DNA of 64,000 nucleotides from Pelargonium x hortorum (Eukaryota; Streptophyta; Magnoliopsida; Geraniales; Geraniaceae). The stretch lies in NCBI GenBank assembly GCA_036897525.1, contig JAYMTJ010000007.1, positions 124,001 through 188,000 on the forward strand, in the 5' to 3' direction. The notes below the pieces were generated by a model, which was given only the letters and a program-made list of their open reading frames with translations, was not told the DNA's origin and did not search any database. A program made the position numbers and the translations under genes. This document shows positions 37,441-52,600 of this stretch, piece by piece; position 1 is the stretch's first letter, and every line of letters starts with the position of its first letter.

Positions 37441-37617
37441 TGCGTAATACCTACACCTTTTTTTTTTTTTATAAATAATATAAACACCTATCCTTTTAAT
37501 GACTACCCGCGAAAAAAACTGGATCAGGAAGACAAAGTCTATACTTCTATACTGTAATTGTTACTTTCAGCACCGGAAATCCCAGAAACAAGGGAACGTA
37601 AAAAAACCCATCTACTC

Positions 37618-37690
37618 ACTTGCCCTCTATTCTTCATAATCCGACTCTTTTGAGAGGAGCTAGATGACTTACTCAGGAGTAGGACGAGTT
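37618..37690 (+). repeat. Dispersed repeat family 1, distant partial copy
   Basis: tattcttcataatccga at 37628-37644 is identical to 17438-17454. Downstream, gacttactcaggagtagg and acgagttagag resemble the gatactacaggag and aagagttag segments of the 17.5 kb copy. The rest of the family is not recognisable here. It is the only copy noticed deep inside texture I DNA. Confidence 0.5.
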
Positions 37691-40600
37691 AGAGAGATAC
37701 CACCTATGATAGAGAGGATAGAAAAGGATACCCGGAAGAAAATAGGAGTATAAGTATATTGTATTAGTATTTGTATTGCAGAGCCTTAAAGTCAAACAAA
37801 ATTCCCTGATGTTTGTCATACTCGCTAGTGGAATTTCATTCCTTTCTAGAAGCTTATCATCAAGTTTTACTCAAGAGCGCCCTTTTGATTTTATATGAGC
37901 GGACCCCTAACTACCGACTCCTTTCCTAAAGTTTCTTCAATATAATAATGTAATATTTGAACCACAAACCACTAGGATAACAAAACTTATTGTTAGTAAC
38001 AGATCCGTTTATCGCTGCTAAGCCCTTGCAAAAGAGGACCCATTCTTCATCAAAGAGAAATCGTACTTTTAGACGCCTACACTTTTTTTATTATTTCATT
38101 CCCAACTCCTATTCTCAAAAGCATCAATGCAAGCTGGTATTGTATTTTCAAATACCCCGTTTATTATAGTTTGTAATTCATCTACCCTTTCTAGTTTCAA
38201 ATATAAAGTAAAGTTAACTTGTGTGTCTTTCGAATTTCTACTGCTAAGAACAAATCGAGTCATATCCAAAAATTTCTTACTATTTGAGGTATGTCTTATT
38301 TGTAGAGTATCCTAGGGATAGGGAACCAAATTCTCTTCTCGGAGTTTGTCGCCTACGTGTTCTTTGTTAGGATTCCTATCCTATTGATAAATCTTTGTCC
38401 TCGAAACTGTGAGTTGATACTATGTTTGAGTTTGACCTAAAAATCCCGAAGACTTTTAAACATTAACTCTGAAATCCTGTCCTACAGTAACGCCGTTCCG
38501 GTTTTTTTGTATAAGACTAACCCGTACCTTAGGACGAACCTCGAATAGAATCTGAGAGCATATATGATTCCTTTTTCCCTTTGTATTCCGTAGTAGACTT
38601 AAGTGGATTCCTTGTCCTTTTAGTCTAGCTTTTTATTGTTCCTCTACCTCTAGTACAATATTCTCTTTTAGGCTCTAGTACTAAAGAAGGAGCTCTCTTC
38701 CCTCAGTTACTCATGGTAAATAGTTAACTTCGAATTAGGTCTGCACTTTGATTTGACCCTGGGATAATTCTTTATATAAAGGCGGTTCCTGTCATATATG
38801 AGATGAGAGCTCTAATTAAAGCCTGAGGGAGGGGGTTAAGAAAAATGTAAGGAAGTCCTTTAATAAATAGAAAAGTTGTGGTAATGTAATTAGAATTCAT
38901 TTTGACTCAATATAGGTACGCCTTAGTGCCTACTTCCGACTTCGCCATAGAAATTTGAAACTCTCGAAAGAACAAAGGTAAAAAGGGTCAACGCTCAAAC
39001 TTACAGAATCTTGCTTTCTGACTAAAAAATAGAAATGAGTAGGATTTTCTTGAGGTTTTAGATATAAAAATGAAAAGATTGACTCCTTTAACGTGTATTT
39101 TCTCTTCGGAAAGTAGGTACCAGAAGCAAGTATAAATAACCAAAAAATAAAAAACCTTTTCCCATGGATTTCCTTTTGCTCTGTGAGAGAATTTAGTCTT
39201 ACAAAACAGAATTATTGGATCCGGTAATTCTAGGAATTAGAAAAGGCTTTTTACTTAAATTAAAGAGTATCCCTAAAGTTTAGGATTCTTTGTTTGAGAG
39301 AAATGACTTAAGGAAGTATAATTTAGATTTAGAGTGTATATACTTTTGCTACAGCTATAAGCCGATAAAATTTGAAGTATAAAAGGTTAAAGCAAAGGAA
39401 TGTAAATATCATAGGTTCAAATTACCCTTATATTAGATATTAGATCTAAGTAAAATGAATGCACTTTAGGATTTCTTATATACCCGTAAATAAAAAAGCG
39501 TATAGTAATCCTATATTATAATAAGCAGAAAGCTTCAAGTTTAAACTTATTGAAATACTGTACTAATTACTTATTCACAGCGAACCTCCCAAAAGAAAAA
39601 AGGCCCTAGGAAGGCAACCCTTTATCCGGTCCGGACCTGATACTTGTGGAACTGTTATAAAGACTGCAGAAACAAAGTCTATCCTTGTTTAACTTCTCTT
39701 GCAGCTGATACAGGAAAGCACTCACAAGAAAGAAAATAGGTACGTACCCATAGCAGCCTGTTAATGAGCTAAAGGAACTTGTTCTGGGAGATTCTGACTC
39801 CTTCTCTTCTTTTGATTGAACAATATCATTTAAATTAAAAAAAGAGTAGCTTTGACAAGAAAAGGGCAAAAACTCTTGTTCATCGCTTAACATATAAGTA
39901 AGATATGATGACAAAAACAACGAATAGAAATGCCCAATAAGAGCATTAAGAGGTATGAACGTTGAGCTAGCTGCACCCCAATAGAGGATTTCCTCAATTT
40001 ACCAGTTTGGACAGTTTTGTAAGTTGGGGTTCTAAGGCAGAAAGTAGTTCCTAACTTCGAGTGAGTGTACACTCGACAGGCATTCAACAAGAGAGTGCTT
40101 TCAAGCTATATCAAAAAAAAAAGAAACTTAATCCTAAAATCTTTATAGAGAGTGGCTACAGAACCCCTCAAGTTCCAAAAGAGCAACTTCCTTTAATATT
40201 AATGAAGGTATTTATTTAGAATTCCTGACAGCAGTTCTATTTAATTTATCAGGGCCATACGAATTCCCGCAAGGAGTTCCCTGCCTTTCGTTATCCGTTG
40301 TTATTTCTTTTCAAATTTTTTCAGAGAACTGCTATATTTAAACTAATACAAATGGAGATGCTTTTAAAATTTAGGATTAGGAAACCTTTATCTATCTATC
40401 TATAAACCTAAATACTCCAGAGTAAGAGCACCCCCTTCCCTTAATCTTAATCTCGGCTTACTTTTTTACACGGAAAGGGCACTAACATAAAGACCAGCTA
40501 AAGAGGTAAAAGGAAAAGCACTCTATCCTATCGGTAATTCTCTAGGAGCTGGGCTCAACACAACTCGATTTTCATTTACCCCCTTCTGAAGCTTTTACTA

Positions 40601-43600
40601 AGTCTCTCTACTTATGCAAGTGTAACTCCGAATCCATATCTACCAGGCACTCCCCCAATTCTAATTTCATTTCTCAGTACTACATACGGAAAGTAAGGAC
40701 TTAGTACGATTTTCTGTCATTTAGAGAACAAACCCGCTTACTCCCTATTCGATTTACATTACAAGTTTATTACTTGGTTTTGTCAAAAGCATGTATCTAT
40801 CCTGTCTGTTGAATTAAGATTTACACGGAGTTTCGTATCCGCACAAACAAAAGGTTGAAGGAATTAGAAATCTATTTTGTTAATATATGTACAAGTGCTG
40901 TGGGAAGTATCCCGGAATTTTCTTTTTATTTAAGTGAAGTGAAACAATTAGTCATGTGTAATGCCTGTAAGTTCGTATATAATTGTGAGTATGCGATACT
41001 TTTGTAAGTAATATTGATTAATTCCAAGGATACCTTACAAATAATATAGAACTCCGCTTTTTCTCTAAAGAGATGAGACTTTTTCCAATCCAAACTAAGG
41101 GCTGTCCCCATAATTTAATATATGTTTCTTGTAAAAAGTTTAAATACTGCTCCTTGGAATTGGCTCTTGGATTTAGGAATTTCTATTACAGGGGAGAGTC
41201 CGTGGAACTGTATCCATTTACTGGGCACTCCTAACGAACGGAAACTTAAAGTGAATGCTAAAGTATAACTGTCCTTAGCAAAGCCTAAAATATATATAAT
41301 TGGGTAGACCCGGAGTATTGCAGTGCAGAGAAGAAGCTAAAAACTCTTAAACAGAAATTCCAGTCCTTTGGGTTAATATCGCGGTACCAACTTACTTTAG
41401 TTTATTCTCGCCTTTAACCAGGGTGCAGAATACATAAGTGCAAGTGCCATAGTATAAGGTAAGACCTAGGTTCTATTCCCGTTAGTTGAAACTTTTAGAG
41501 CTGCTAGACTCTCTCATTTCTTATACTTAATGTTTGTTTACTTTAGTTACGACTTCTTTACTTACCTTGCGAAATAGAAACTTGGCTTTAATCCTAATAC
41601 ATATAACTAACAGGCCCCTTATACTCTTTTTTATTTAAACCAGAAACAAATTAAGGGAATCCTAGATGACAGAACTTCTTCTATGGGGGGTCTTCTTACT
41701 TTGTTGTACTTAATTTAAACTGTAAACAGTGCGGGCGGGGTCTAGGAGTACTCTTTAGTATACAAGAATACGAGTCAAATGCAAAATCCTTAACTCGGAT
41801 GAGCCCCCGGTAATTTACAGCAAAGGTATTCATACCATACTATAAATACGTAAATATTGTTTTGTTAGGCAGTCTCTTCATCATTGAGTAAATAAATCTA
41901 GTTTTTGTATAATATTTAAGCTTATTTATTATACTATATTCATTTTTTTCTTTTGTCAAGCAAAAAAGTAATAATATCGAGTCCTTTTCTATTTCTATTG
42001 TTTAATTAACCATATTCTATATTTCCTACTTAACTTTACAAAAAAAAGTGTTCGGGAATATTAACTGGATTCTCTAGTTGATGCTAGTATTTAATAAAAA
42101 TAAGACAAGATTAGACAAAAATTATTAACCCGGGATCTATAAGACTATAAGAAAAACTCTATTTTTAGTACTCTTTCCTTCTCGCACCTGTCAATAATTG
42201 AATTGAGCTAATTAATTTCGTAATTTATTCTATGTCTAGTCTCTCTTTATATCTTAATATTTGATTAAGGAAGATAGTTATCAAAGCAAAGAGGTTTGGT
42301 CAAAAGTAACTTGCTTTACAAAGAAGAGAATCAAAATCTGTTATCCCTCAATTCTTTAACTTGGTCCTCCTTTATAAACTCAATAAAAGTAGACAAATCG
42401 GCTAGAGACTTTTTTTTGCACATAAGCTATAATGAGTACCACTACAGCTTTCTATCTAAATTTTAGAAGAGAAGGTTACTTAAGTCAGTATATACCTAAT
42501 GCTAAACAAGGAACTCCTAGTAGCAAGTAAAGAAACTGTTACTCTTAAACCTCTACTTTGTAAAATCTTTTTCAGGATTTCCCCAGGTTTTTTATTTGTA
42601 TAATGACCTACTTTATAACTTAAAAGCAGTAACTCCTGTAATAAATACATAGGAGCCCTACGGGATTGCTCTGGTTGTAAATAGAGTACTGGTGGGATTC
42701 CTAAGATTAGGTAGGTGACTGCTATAAATTAAGTCTACAGGTGTCAAATATTATTAACGTAACCAAAAGGAAACTCCGCAGTGTGGCCTATGAAATTGTT
42801 ATATTCACGGATCCGCACTTTGTATTTGTTAATATCTTTATCTCTATTTGCTAAACTATCGCGTATTGTACTGTGCTATTAATAAAGTAAATCCTGCTAA
42901 TCCGCCCAGGAACAGGAACTTCTGATTTTCTCTATAGATTTCGCATATAAATTAAGGTAAGAGCACTAAGCAGGAGGGGAAGGGCACCCGCGATAAATAG
43001 GGACTCCTATTCAATTGGTAAGAACATTAGATTTTGTCTTAAATTAGTTATGCTCCTTTTCTTTTTAGGAACCCTGTGTTTATGAATTACAGATACAGAG
43101 TAGACCCCATTTTATATCTTAAAAGTAGTTAAAAAATGAGTATAAGTTTTGTACAACCAGGGCTTGTCCTATTTTTTACTAAGACGGGGCTTAAGATTCT
43201 AAATTTAGTGATGCTGTCTGCCCCACCACTTAAATAAAGGGGATTCCTTGGATAATGAAACCGGTAGAGTCCGAATAAAATCAGGTTTTCCCTCATTCAT
43301 TTGGGAAGGAAATACTAGAGAAAAAAAGGGTACTCAATTAAAGAGCGGTTTCCTTTTTGGCCTCGATACTAAAAAAAGTAAATGAAGTACTCTAGTTAAA
43401 ATTAGAAAGTCAAAGCTTCCCTAAAGAAAAGAAGTTAAGTTAGTTGGGTGTGGGCCTACGTATTCATATGTACTATCTAGAATACCACTAGCATTAACCA
43501 CCTACGTGGTGGAGCCGGTAAGGGTAATGCTCTCTAAACTATCTAAGGTTTTTCTATGTTGTTATAAAGTATAGGGAGTTTTGGAGTTTTGCGGAGCTCC

Positions 43601-46600
43601 CTACGAGTTCGAGTAAAGGGATAAAAAAAGCATATATAACCTGTTTGTTACTTTACAAAAGGAATTCTTATAAATATGGGAAATCTCTTTTCTTTTCTTT
43701 GAGATAACAAATTTTAAATTAAATGCATTGTTAAGTCAAAGGGGTATTCATATTGCCGGGAGATTTAGTTCATCGCTGTAATTAAAATCTATAGAAAAAA
43801 AAAGACCCTAAGCTTTTATTTATTATTTCTTGATAAAATAAAGAAGGCTTCAAATAAGTTTGTCAGGACAAAGGAGGACTCTCGCGGTACCAACCCCCTT
43901 ATTACTCATAACTTGTTTCTTAAGCCCAATACCCTAAATTCTCTAAGTCTGTATCTTACCTTTTCTTAGCAGCCATACCTTCCTTCACGATACCTCTAGC
44001 TTTTTCTTAGCTATACTTCCTACTTAACTAAAAGAAAACGGGATCCGAAAAATTAGAGAAAAAACTTTACCTCCTATTTTACTCTTTACAGGAATAAAGA
44101 AACACACGCAAGACGGAATTCCCCAGGCTTTCGGCTTTTATATATAGAATTCCTCAGACACTAAAACAAGCAGAACGAACATGAAACCTTTCATTTCTTC
44201 TTTGTCTTGACTAATCAAGGATTCTTACGGAATTTGCTAGGAGTTATTAATTATAAATATCGCTATAGTCATTTCTATTTGTTTGTACGAGATTCTTTAG
44301 TTCTAATTATTTGGGTTTACTAGGGCTTTCCCCTGGCTGTATTTACCTGTGTATTACTAACGTCCAAAATTAGGAGGACTTTAGCGCAATACAAAACAAC
44401 AAAAAAAAAGAGTGCTTTATTATATTACCCCGCGGGTACAAATTATACTGTAATATCTCAACCCGAAACAGAACAGGAGAAAAGAACTCAATACTTTCTT
44501 ATATTATTATTATTAGGATCCCGTGTTTTTTTACTATATATTTGAAGTCTAATTGGTTCAAAATACACGTAAAAGTCTCCTATATCTACACATTTTCAAG
44601 ATCAAGCTTTCACCTAAAATCCAGTTTTCGAGTAAACCAAAGGAAAGGGGTCCTCCATAAGATGCTTTAGATTTTTTTTAGTATCTTACTTATTTTTTAG
44701 CAACGAAAGTACAAATACCTGCCTGCATTCTTAATGACTTATAACAATAAGGTGATTGATCAAAAATTGACTGGTTTTAATAAGTTTCCGAGGACAAGCA
44801 GTGTGTGTAACAGGTACTGTAAGAAATTCTCTAGGATCTCGAATGCCTTTTATATAGAAATAGAAACGAATTTCAAAATAAAGAGTAAGTTATAGCTTTG
44901 AAGTGAAGGAGATGTCTCAATATTTTTGAGTTTTGCACTAAAGCTAAAGAGAAAGATTGCCTTCAAAAAAAACCTTATATTAAATGAAATAAACAGCTCG
45001 CATATCTTAGCATTCTCCTTCGTGTACCAGGAAATAACTTATATATAGTATAGCCATTTCAGATCCACAAGACCCAGCTTTTGTGCGAATTGCTTTATCT
45101 TTATAATGGAAGGGATTCTAAACCAAAGTCTTTTTGCTATATACGGATTTTGACTATTTACTATACGATTTGTAAGAGAAAACTCCTTCAGCACTCTTTC
45201 CCTTAAAACCTTAAACCGCCAAATGAAATAACTAGATAGACGACTGGGATTCTGATTTTATTATAGGCAGGATATTTTTTGTGTTTGACTAGCTTTGACC
45301 AAACAGGGAGTAGTCTCTCTCTTATAAATCTAGGAACTCTCTCATACTATAGACATCTGTATAGAACCTATCTAAAATAATAGTTGAATCTAAAGAAAGG
45401 GAACTCTTTTCTTAAGATCTTCAGAACAAGCACAAATGAAAAATCTTTCTTAAATAAATGCTAGCTCTCTTATGATTGAACCCGGTGCTTTCCTTTTAAA
45501 ACTATAAAATCAACCCTCTTCGTGGGGATCTTTTCTGCTACATATACCGCCTAGATATACTTATCTTTTAAAGCTTTCCCTTTTCTATCTTCTATCTAAG
45601 TGATTAGGACTCTTAAAATAAAAGCTTCGGTTACCTCTTTCTAGTATAGTGCACAACTGCTGGAATCTTTATAGTAGAAGAGAGGGGAGTTTGGGATACT
45701 TAAATTAAAAGGATTTAAAACTACTAGGTTCCTTTCCTGTGTCTTAATTTAATAACGATATATATCCTTAAAGTAATAGTAGGGATATAGAAAATAAGTG
45801 CTCGAGAGAAGCAAAAAGGCCAAAAATGGGGAGTATTCGGCTAAGAAGGGAGGTTTTATAATTAAAGTAAAGGTTTTTTTGTCTTAGACCATTTTACTAG
45901 GATGTCCTTTTAAATTAAATGATGTGAAGTGTGAAGAAGTAACCCACGCATTACTGTGTAAATAGAGAGTCAAGTAATTTCCTTTACGTTTTAAAAATCA
46001 ATCCATAAGAACTTAATTACATATGGTTCTCAAGCGATTTCTTTAAGAGTAGGATATCACTAAAAAAAGCCCTTAGTAAAACTAGGCATGCCTCGCGAAA
46101 AGTAAATGTTATAAAAAGTAGCGGAATGCTGCAGTCAGTAAATAACATGTCCAAAAGTGGGCAAAGTCATCTAAATTTGTATCAGCATACAGCTTCCTTG
46201 TTGTTTTATCTTAAGGATTCCTTATCAAAGTAAACGAAGTCTCTTAAGTTTGTATGTAATAGGGTGTTGTTTAATAGTAACAGCTTCCGTTAAGGAGATA
46301 AAAAAAAAAGAAAAAAATAATATCAAGGGTTAAGTAAAGCTCTTCTAGATATTTATTTCTCAACAAGGGTACTTCTAGTGCAATCCTCATTCCATACTAA
46401 GAGGTTTTAGTTTTTTTTACTTGGTTTAAAAAAGAAATCTTAGATCAAGATAAAATTTACCTTTCATTTTACTATGTTATGAGTTCTTTAGGAATAATTT
46501 ATCAAAAATGAATCTTTGTTAGGGCCTTGTTACTTCAGGGCTATATCCACTATATCCAAGAGAAGAGTACTGGTCAGATACTTCTCAATTTCTATTTCTA

Positions 46601-49600
46601 GGGTTTTCCTAGAAGCTAAGTCTACTCTATTTGATTTGTAGATCCAGAAGCATGCGCAGTTTCTAATTCATTCAGAAGGACAAGAATTTCGTAAGATTAT
46701 ACTGATACTTACCTAAATACTAAAGTTTACAATTATCCTCAACTTCCAGAACTAAGAGCATAAGCCCCGGATTCCTGGTACTTAAGTTAAACTTAAAAAA
46801 AAAGGTTAATACATTAAAGTCACAGAATATGTCTTATAGTATAAACCAAAAACTCAGTACAGTTCAAAGACTTTCTACTCATTTGTGGATTAAATCTGTA
46901 CGCCTTTTAGTTAGTGTAATTATTGACCCTTATAGGCCTCCTCTTATATATAAACAAGGTGTTAGGTGTATCTAGTCAAATCATTAAAAAACTTGGAAGG
47001 CTTTGTCCCATCATCCATCATCAGAAAGGTAATGCTGTGAGCTCTTTTCGAAAAGGGAATATACCTTAACATAGAAAAGATATGCCATAAAACCGTCTGC
47101 AATTTTGGTATATAGAGATTACGACTATGAGTGCTGAAAAAGTAGTATTGTTAGAAGCTCCATAAGTTTATTTTGTATTCTAGATGAAGCGGGGAAAGTT
47201 CTTCCTTGTTATTTTAGAAAGAAAAGTAACATGGATACCTTATGAATAAAATGACGTACCTTGTTTTAATAGAATTTCCTGTCATTTCTTTAAGAACCGC
47301 TAAATTTTTGAGCATTAGTATAGCTAATTAACTCGTGTAAGTATCTCTACATTTAACACCTCTAGGCTGGCTAAGAGCAAGGTCCTTCTAAGAAAGCCGG
47401 TTTTAGATAGTAATTAATAGCATATTTTAGGCATAAGTTTTCCTTCTTGAACAAGATACAATACTCGCTATACCATCACGTAAATTTAGCCCTTTTTTTA
47501 TACCCCGAAAATAATCCCACTTTATCCGTAATCTCTACCATAGTAACTAGCCCGCTCCTGCAGAGAAAAATCCTTATTAGGTATACTATTTCCAATTATG
47601 CCCATCACTCAAGTACAGACTACACAAAAGCTTCTTGACCAACCCTTTAAAGACATCAATTAAGAATTCTTCAGCTTCTTTACTAGGCTGCTCCAAACTC
47701 CGCTCACCGTTTGTTGGGTGCCTTTGGAAACACGCCAATTTCCCGGATGATTTATTCAAAGCGTTGACTCTACAAGAATAAGTAATAAATAATAGGGGCT
47801 CCTATAGGTATAAGTATATTAAAAGTTGGTTGATATGGTAAATAATAATACTTTTATTTAACTAAACTAAAAAAAAGTCTAGTATTTTTATAGAGTATCG
47901 GGTATAGCTAGCTAGTTTGACAACAGTTTTATACGGACTATTCAGTATACTAAATATATACTTTATTGTTTAAAACAGGAAAACGCTCAAATAAATCTAG
48001 ACGAGGCAAGGGACTCTACCCTTTATAAACTTAAACTTCGTTACTTTCTATCTTCTTAGTCTTGAAAGCTATAACCTTATTCTGATTCACGGAATATGGC
48101 TTTTATAGAGGGCTCTCACGAGTGTACTCTTCAAATCCGGTGCATAAGCAATTAGCAATACAACGAACTTATAAAAAACATTTTTTAACTATAACATCCT
48201 AACTCACTAATAAAACAAGGCTATCTTAATCTGAGTCGCTACATATCTAGTTTTACTATTGTCTGGTCAAACACAACCCAACTTCTTTTATAACACCAAC
48301 TCTAATCAATCTTTAAGACTTTTCACGGGAAACTCGAAAATAATTAACTCTCAGTTAGGACTCAGAATTAGAACACTACAAGAATACGGAATCTAAGGAA
48401 AGGTCTTTCCAAAAAGTAATTACAGAGACTGTTAGATTTCGCTTTCTTAGACTGAGAAGTCCTTGCTTTACAAAGAATACAAATAAGAAGACATTCATTT
48501 CACTATACCTACAACACATTTCAAATTTCAATAAGAGTCCCTTTTTTAGATAAGTGTTACAGGATTAGTTAGAACCTATGCTTTAATGTACTCTGCGATA
48601 GGTATTAAGATAAGAAACAAGGCTTTCAATTTCAAGAGAGTTCTAGTATGAATAAGAGTATGGCTCTAAAAAGGATACAGATCCAGAGTGCTGGTTTAGC
48701 TACAAAGACTCAGCTGCAGAAGACTAAACAAAAAAAGCAGAGTGGTACAAACAAGGACTTGATAGGTGTAGTTTTTAAGATTAAGAAAATTGAAGTCGGA
48801 TACGGGTTAATTAAGTAAGGGTTTCCATAATCCGAATGGGTTTCTTTAGAATTTCGTTTGTGCTGCAAGGATATCAACTGAATTTGTTAATAAAAGGCAA
48901 AACTTTGTCTAATCCGAATAAATCAGAAAGTCGGGTCAACCTTGATTGATTCTTAAAAATATGTAAAAAAATATCCAGGGATTTTCAACATTTAAAGGCA
49001 AGCTATACTATAAACCTTCACTCTTTAATCGAAGACTTCTTACGAAAAAAACTATAGTAAAAGAGACTCAATCTTAAACCTTTTTAGTATCATAAGTTCA
49101 AAGCTTAGGGAATTCTGGGTAGTTTTACCAGTATTAAATTCTTTCGAGGCTGGCCAAGGGAAGTAAGGAATATAAAGAGCAAGATTCTCACTCAGTAAAG
49201 TAGTCAATTTTTCCTTGGGCATAGCCCTGAATTCCCTAACATTCTCTATATATCCAGAAACAAAAAGGACTCCTTTTACTATTTTGAGTCTCAGGAGTCA
49301 GGAGTCATTGGAACGCTTCATACTAAAACTCAGCTTTTCATAATGGTATTTGATGGGTCTTGCTCCTATACATTAAGAATTGACTCGTAAACCCTCTTCT
49401 TTTAACAGGGTTAGGGGCCAAACTGTAGAATGCTCTTTATCTTTAAGAGGCTCTCTAATTTATGACATCTATTCCTCGCCTTGCGGACTTCCTTTAATTT
49501 ATTAATCGAGATATTCCTAGTAAGGTCTTCTAGGTGTGAATCCAGCTGCGCGGAGCAAAGAGGGCTCAAACTCAAAAGTTACCAGCTTATTTATATAGTA

Positions 49601-52600
49601 ATTAAATAGTAATTAAGTTTTATTCATTAGGATTTAAAAGGGGCCTGTTTGCTTGAAAAAGCTGGATAGGTAGGGCAGACTCCAGAAGGATACCTTTTAT
49701 TGAAAAAAAAAAATTCCAGATCACAGTATACTAAAACAAGCAGATTCTGGAGTCTCTAATTGGACTTAATAGATAGGCAACTCCGGTTTGTTAAAAAGTT
49801 TTTAGAAGTCATTTCTTTTTATTGCTCTTAAATGTTTTTAGCTAACTGGCAAGGTAAAGTATGAGATATGTTAGCATTGATGTTGAGATATGGTTCTCAA
49901 ATCAAATGTTACAATAACTTTAAAGCCCTTTCCTTTGTATTCCGAGGTTTAGGCTTGACTTTATGTTTATGGGTAAATCGCCTTTGATGAAAAGAAATCT
50001 GGATTTTCTAAGGAATAGGCCTTGAAGAAAACTAATTCAAATGGTCGTAGTCCGTTTTTTATCGTAATTAAATTGTAGTAACTCAATTTTTCTGGATTTT
50101 TTTTTACCTAGGTAGAGCTATAATGCAAATCTTCCGCTAGCTTATAAATAAAAAAGTGTGTCTCCTTGAAATGAAATTCGAAAAATTCAATACACAGAGT
50201 AAAGGTTTCGCATAAAATGACTGTAAGAGGTCCCATAAAAAAGCGCTACTCAAGGAAGCCCCCTCGGATAGGTACCCAACTCCTTTCCCTTTTTAACAGC
50301 TACTGACAAACGTTTTGGCTCTACTAGCAAGTACAGGATCCTTGAGATTTATTATAGTGTATATACAAATCTATAAGATTAAAGAGGATTTTAAGTAGAT
50401 TTTTAATAAAAAGTAGTTCTCGTTATCTAAGGTAGGTGATATCCCTTTGTGATTAACTAAAGACTTTGATTCTTTGCCGGTAATATTCTAAAAGCAAACT
50501 TGACTTAAGGATCCGTCTACGCTTTACTTGTAGTTTTCTAAAGGGGCCTTATATATATTATTATAGGTTTCCTTATATGTTTATGTTGTCTCAGGTTAAG
50601 TATTTAAAAAGCAACAAACTCAAGACTACCCTCCCCCCCGCTAATACAGAAATACGTAGAACTCCTCCAAAACGATGGTATAAGCTTCTGAGTATTTTGA
50701 TAGCAGAGGCATACCCATAAAAAAAGAATAAAATACTTATAGACTTTACTTTACTGAAAAAAAGGGAACCTCAGATCAGATATAAAAGGAAATTGGCCCG
50801 GTTTTCTTTAGTTTGTGCCTCACTTTGAAATTCTTAGGATTTCATGAATATTTCTTAGTGAGTTCTTTTCTTCATTTGGGTTTAACCTTTTTACAATCCT
50901 TTATTTGACTTGGCTTGAACGTTATAAGTCTGAAGTTCTTCATTTACATATGAATAGAATAGAATGCGTACATATAACTTATAATTTGAACTTCAACCGG
51001 AAGCAGTTGTGGGTTTTAAAGTAAGTAACGTCTGAAAATTCTGCTAAATAAGAGTCAAAAAGCTCCAAGTTTGAGTTTGAAGTTACAAAGAAGCTGGTTT
51101 GAAAGGAAAAAGGGGAGAAAAATGAAAAGTTTTATTAGCATAGGCAGAGGACTTTAATCAATGCAGTGATTTAAAACCTTGAGTCAATTTATTAGGAATT
51201 CCAGAAGAACTAGAGAGATTAGATAGAACATAGGACCCTCTTTTTATTTGAGAGGGGCTCTCTAGTATGGAATCTCTTGGCTTACTAATAACAAACAAGG
51301 CACCATTCTAGCAACACTTAGAAAACAAGGAGGCTGTAAAAAAATACAAAGACAAGGAAAGGGAAGCTTACTAAGGAGTGCTCAATTATAGAAGATTTGT
51401 ATCTAAGTAATTAAAAACGCGTAGCTTTTAGTATTTTGTCATAATAAACTCCCTTTACGGGTTAGCTTTTTTTTGGTTTCTAAACGCATAAGGTACAATT
51501 CACTAGTAGTTTTTAAAAGAAAGTACTTTATTAAGTAAGAATACCTACGAAAAGTTAAAAGGCTTTACTACATGAGAGTTCTGTGGGTATCGATAAGCTT
51601 TAGTTCGGTCAGTAGTTCAAAGTTATGTCACTGTTAGTTAGCCTAGCATTAGGACGTATCCCCGGATTGCCTTCACAACCTCTCATGAAGTCTCTAAATC
51701 GTTATACTTTCAAAACGATCAGGGTAAATCAGCCGTATATACCACATAGGACTCTTTTAGTTTTTTTTTCGGAAATAGGCTACGCGATTGGCAGTGGCTT
51801 GTCCAAAACCTAAGACCTTTGCCTAGTAAGAAGTGTTATGTTTTATTTTAGTACTCGAGCAGAAATTATTGCAGCCTACATTCATATGAGTTAAGGTTTC
51901 GTGCTCAGTTATCTGTTAAGCTCCACGGATAGGCATGCAATTAGGACTCTTTCTGACCCTTTTAGAAAAAAATCTTTTTCAGAATGATCTCGAAAACAAG
52001 CTTGTTGGATTGTCACCGATACTTTAGAAGAGTCTATAACCCCAATAAGCTAGCGATACCTCATAGAAGGTAATATTAGGGGTTTTGTTCCTCAAGATAG
52101 GGCCTTGTTCCTCATAAGAAATTAAGGTCGACTATCTAAAAAAAAGTAAAGGGATAGCCTTAGTACAAGTTAAGCATTACTACAAAAAAAGAATTTGAAT
52201 GAGGAAAGGTGAGTTTCGAGTAAAAAAAAGGAATCTCTCAAAGCCCTTGCTAAAATTTACTTAATTAGTTTTTTTTTTTACTAAGGTAAATTTTTAGATT
52301 GTTCATTGTTGTAATTAGTGATTCGTAAAAGAATGGATGATAAGACATAGTCTTTTATGAGTTCCCGACTAGGATCTAGAACAAAAAGCCACGAGAGAAA
52401 ATCTTTAGAATACTTTTTGAACAACTTGATATATAACTTGGGATACGCTAAGAGAATAATTTTTTAGTCTTTTTAGATAGCTTCGGCTAAACAAAGGACC
52501 CTATATCGTTAAGCCTTAGGAAAAAAAACTTTGCATTCCCTGGGAGAATTTTTTACAGGTTTCAGTTGTCTTAATAGAAAGTGAGCAGCCCTTCTGCCTT

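Noticed and set aside
39606-40090. Two overlapping minus-strand frames (104 and 67 codons) that might be one broken gene
   Set aside because: Ser-rich, unrecognised, and individually within chance length; no motif supports joining them.
43795-43830. aaagaccctaagctttt, similar to a conserved large-subunit rRNA word (gaaaagaccctatgaagct); also near 36343 and 53249
   Set aside because: No other large-subunit signature nearby; short A-rich strings of this kind occur several times by chance.
45465-45530. Minus-strand gggttcaatc T-loop-like strings near 45472 and 36901
   Set aside because: Isolated motifs without the rest of a tRNA.
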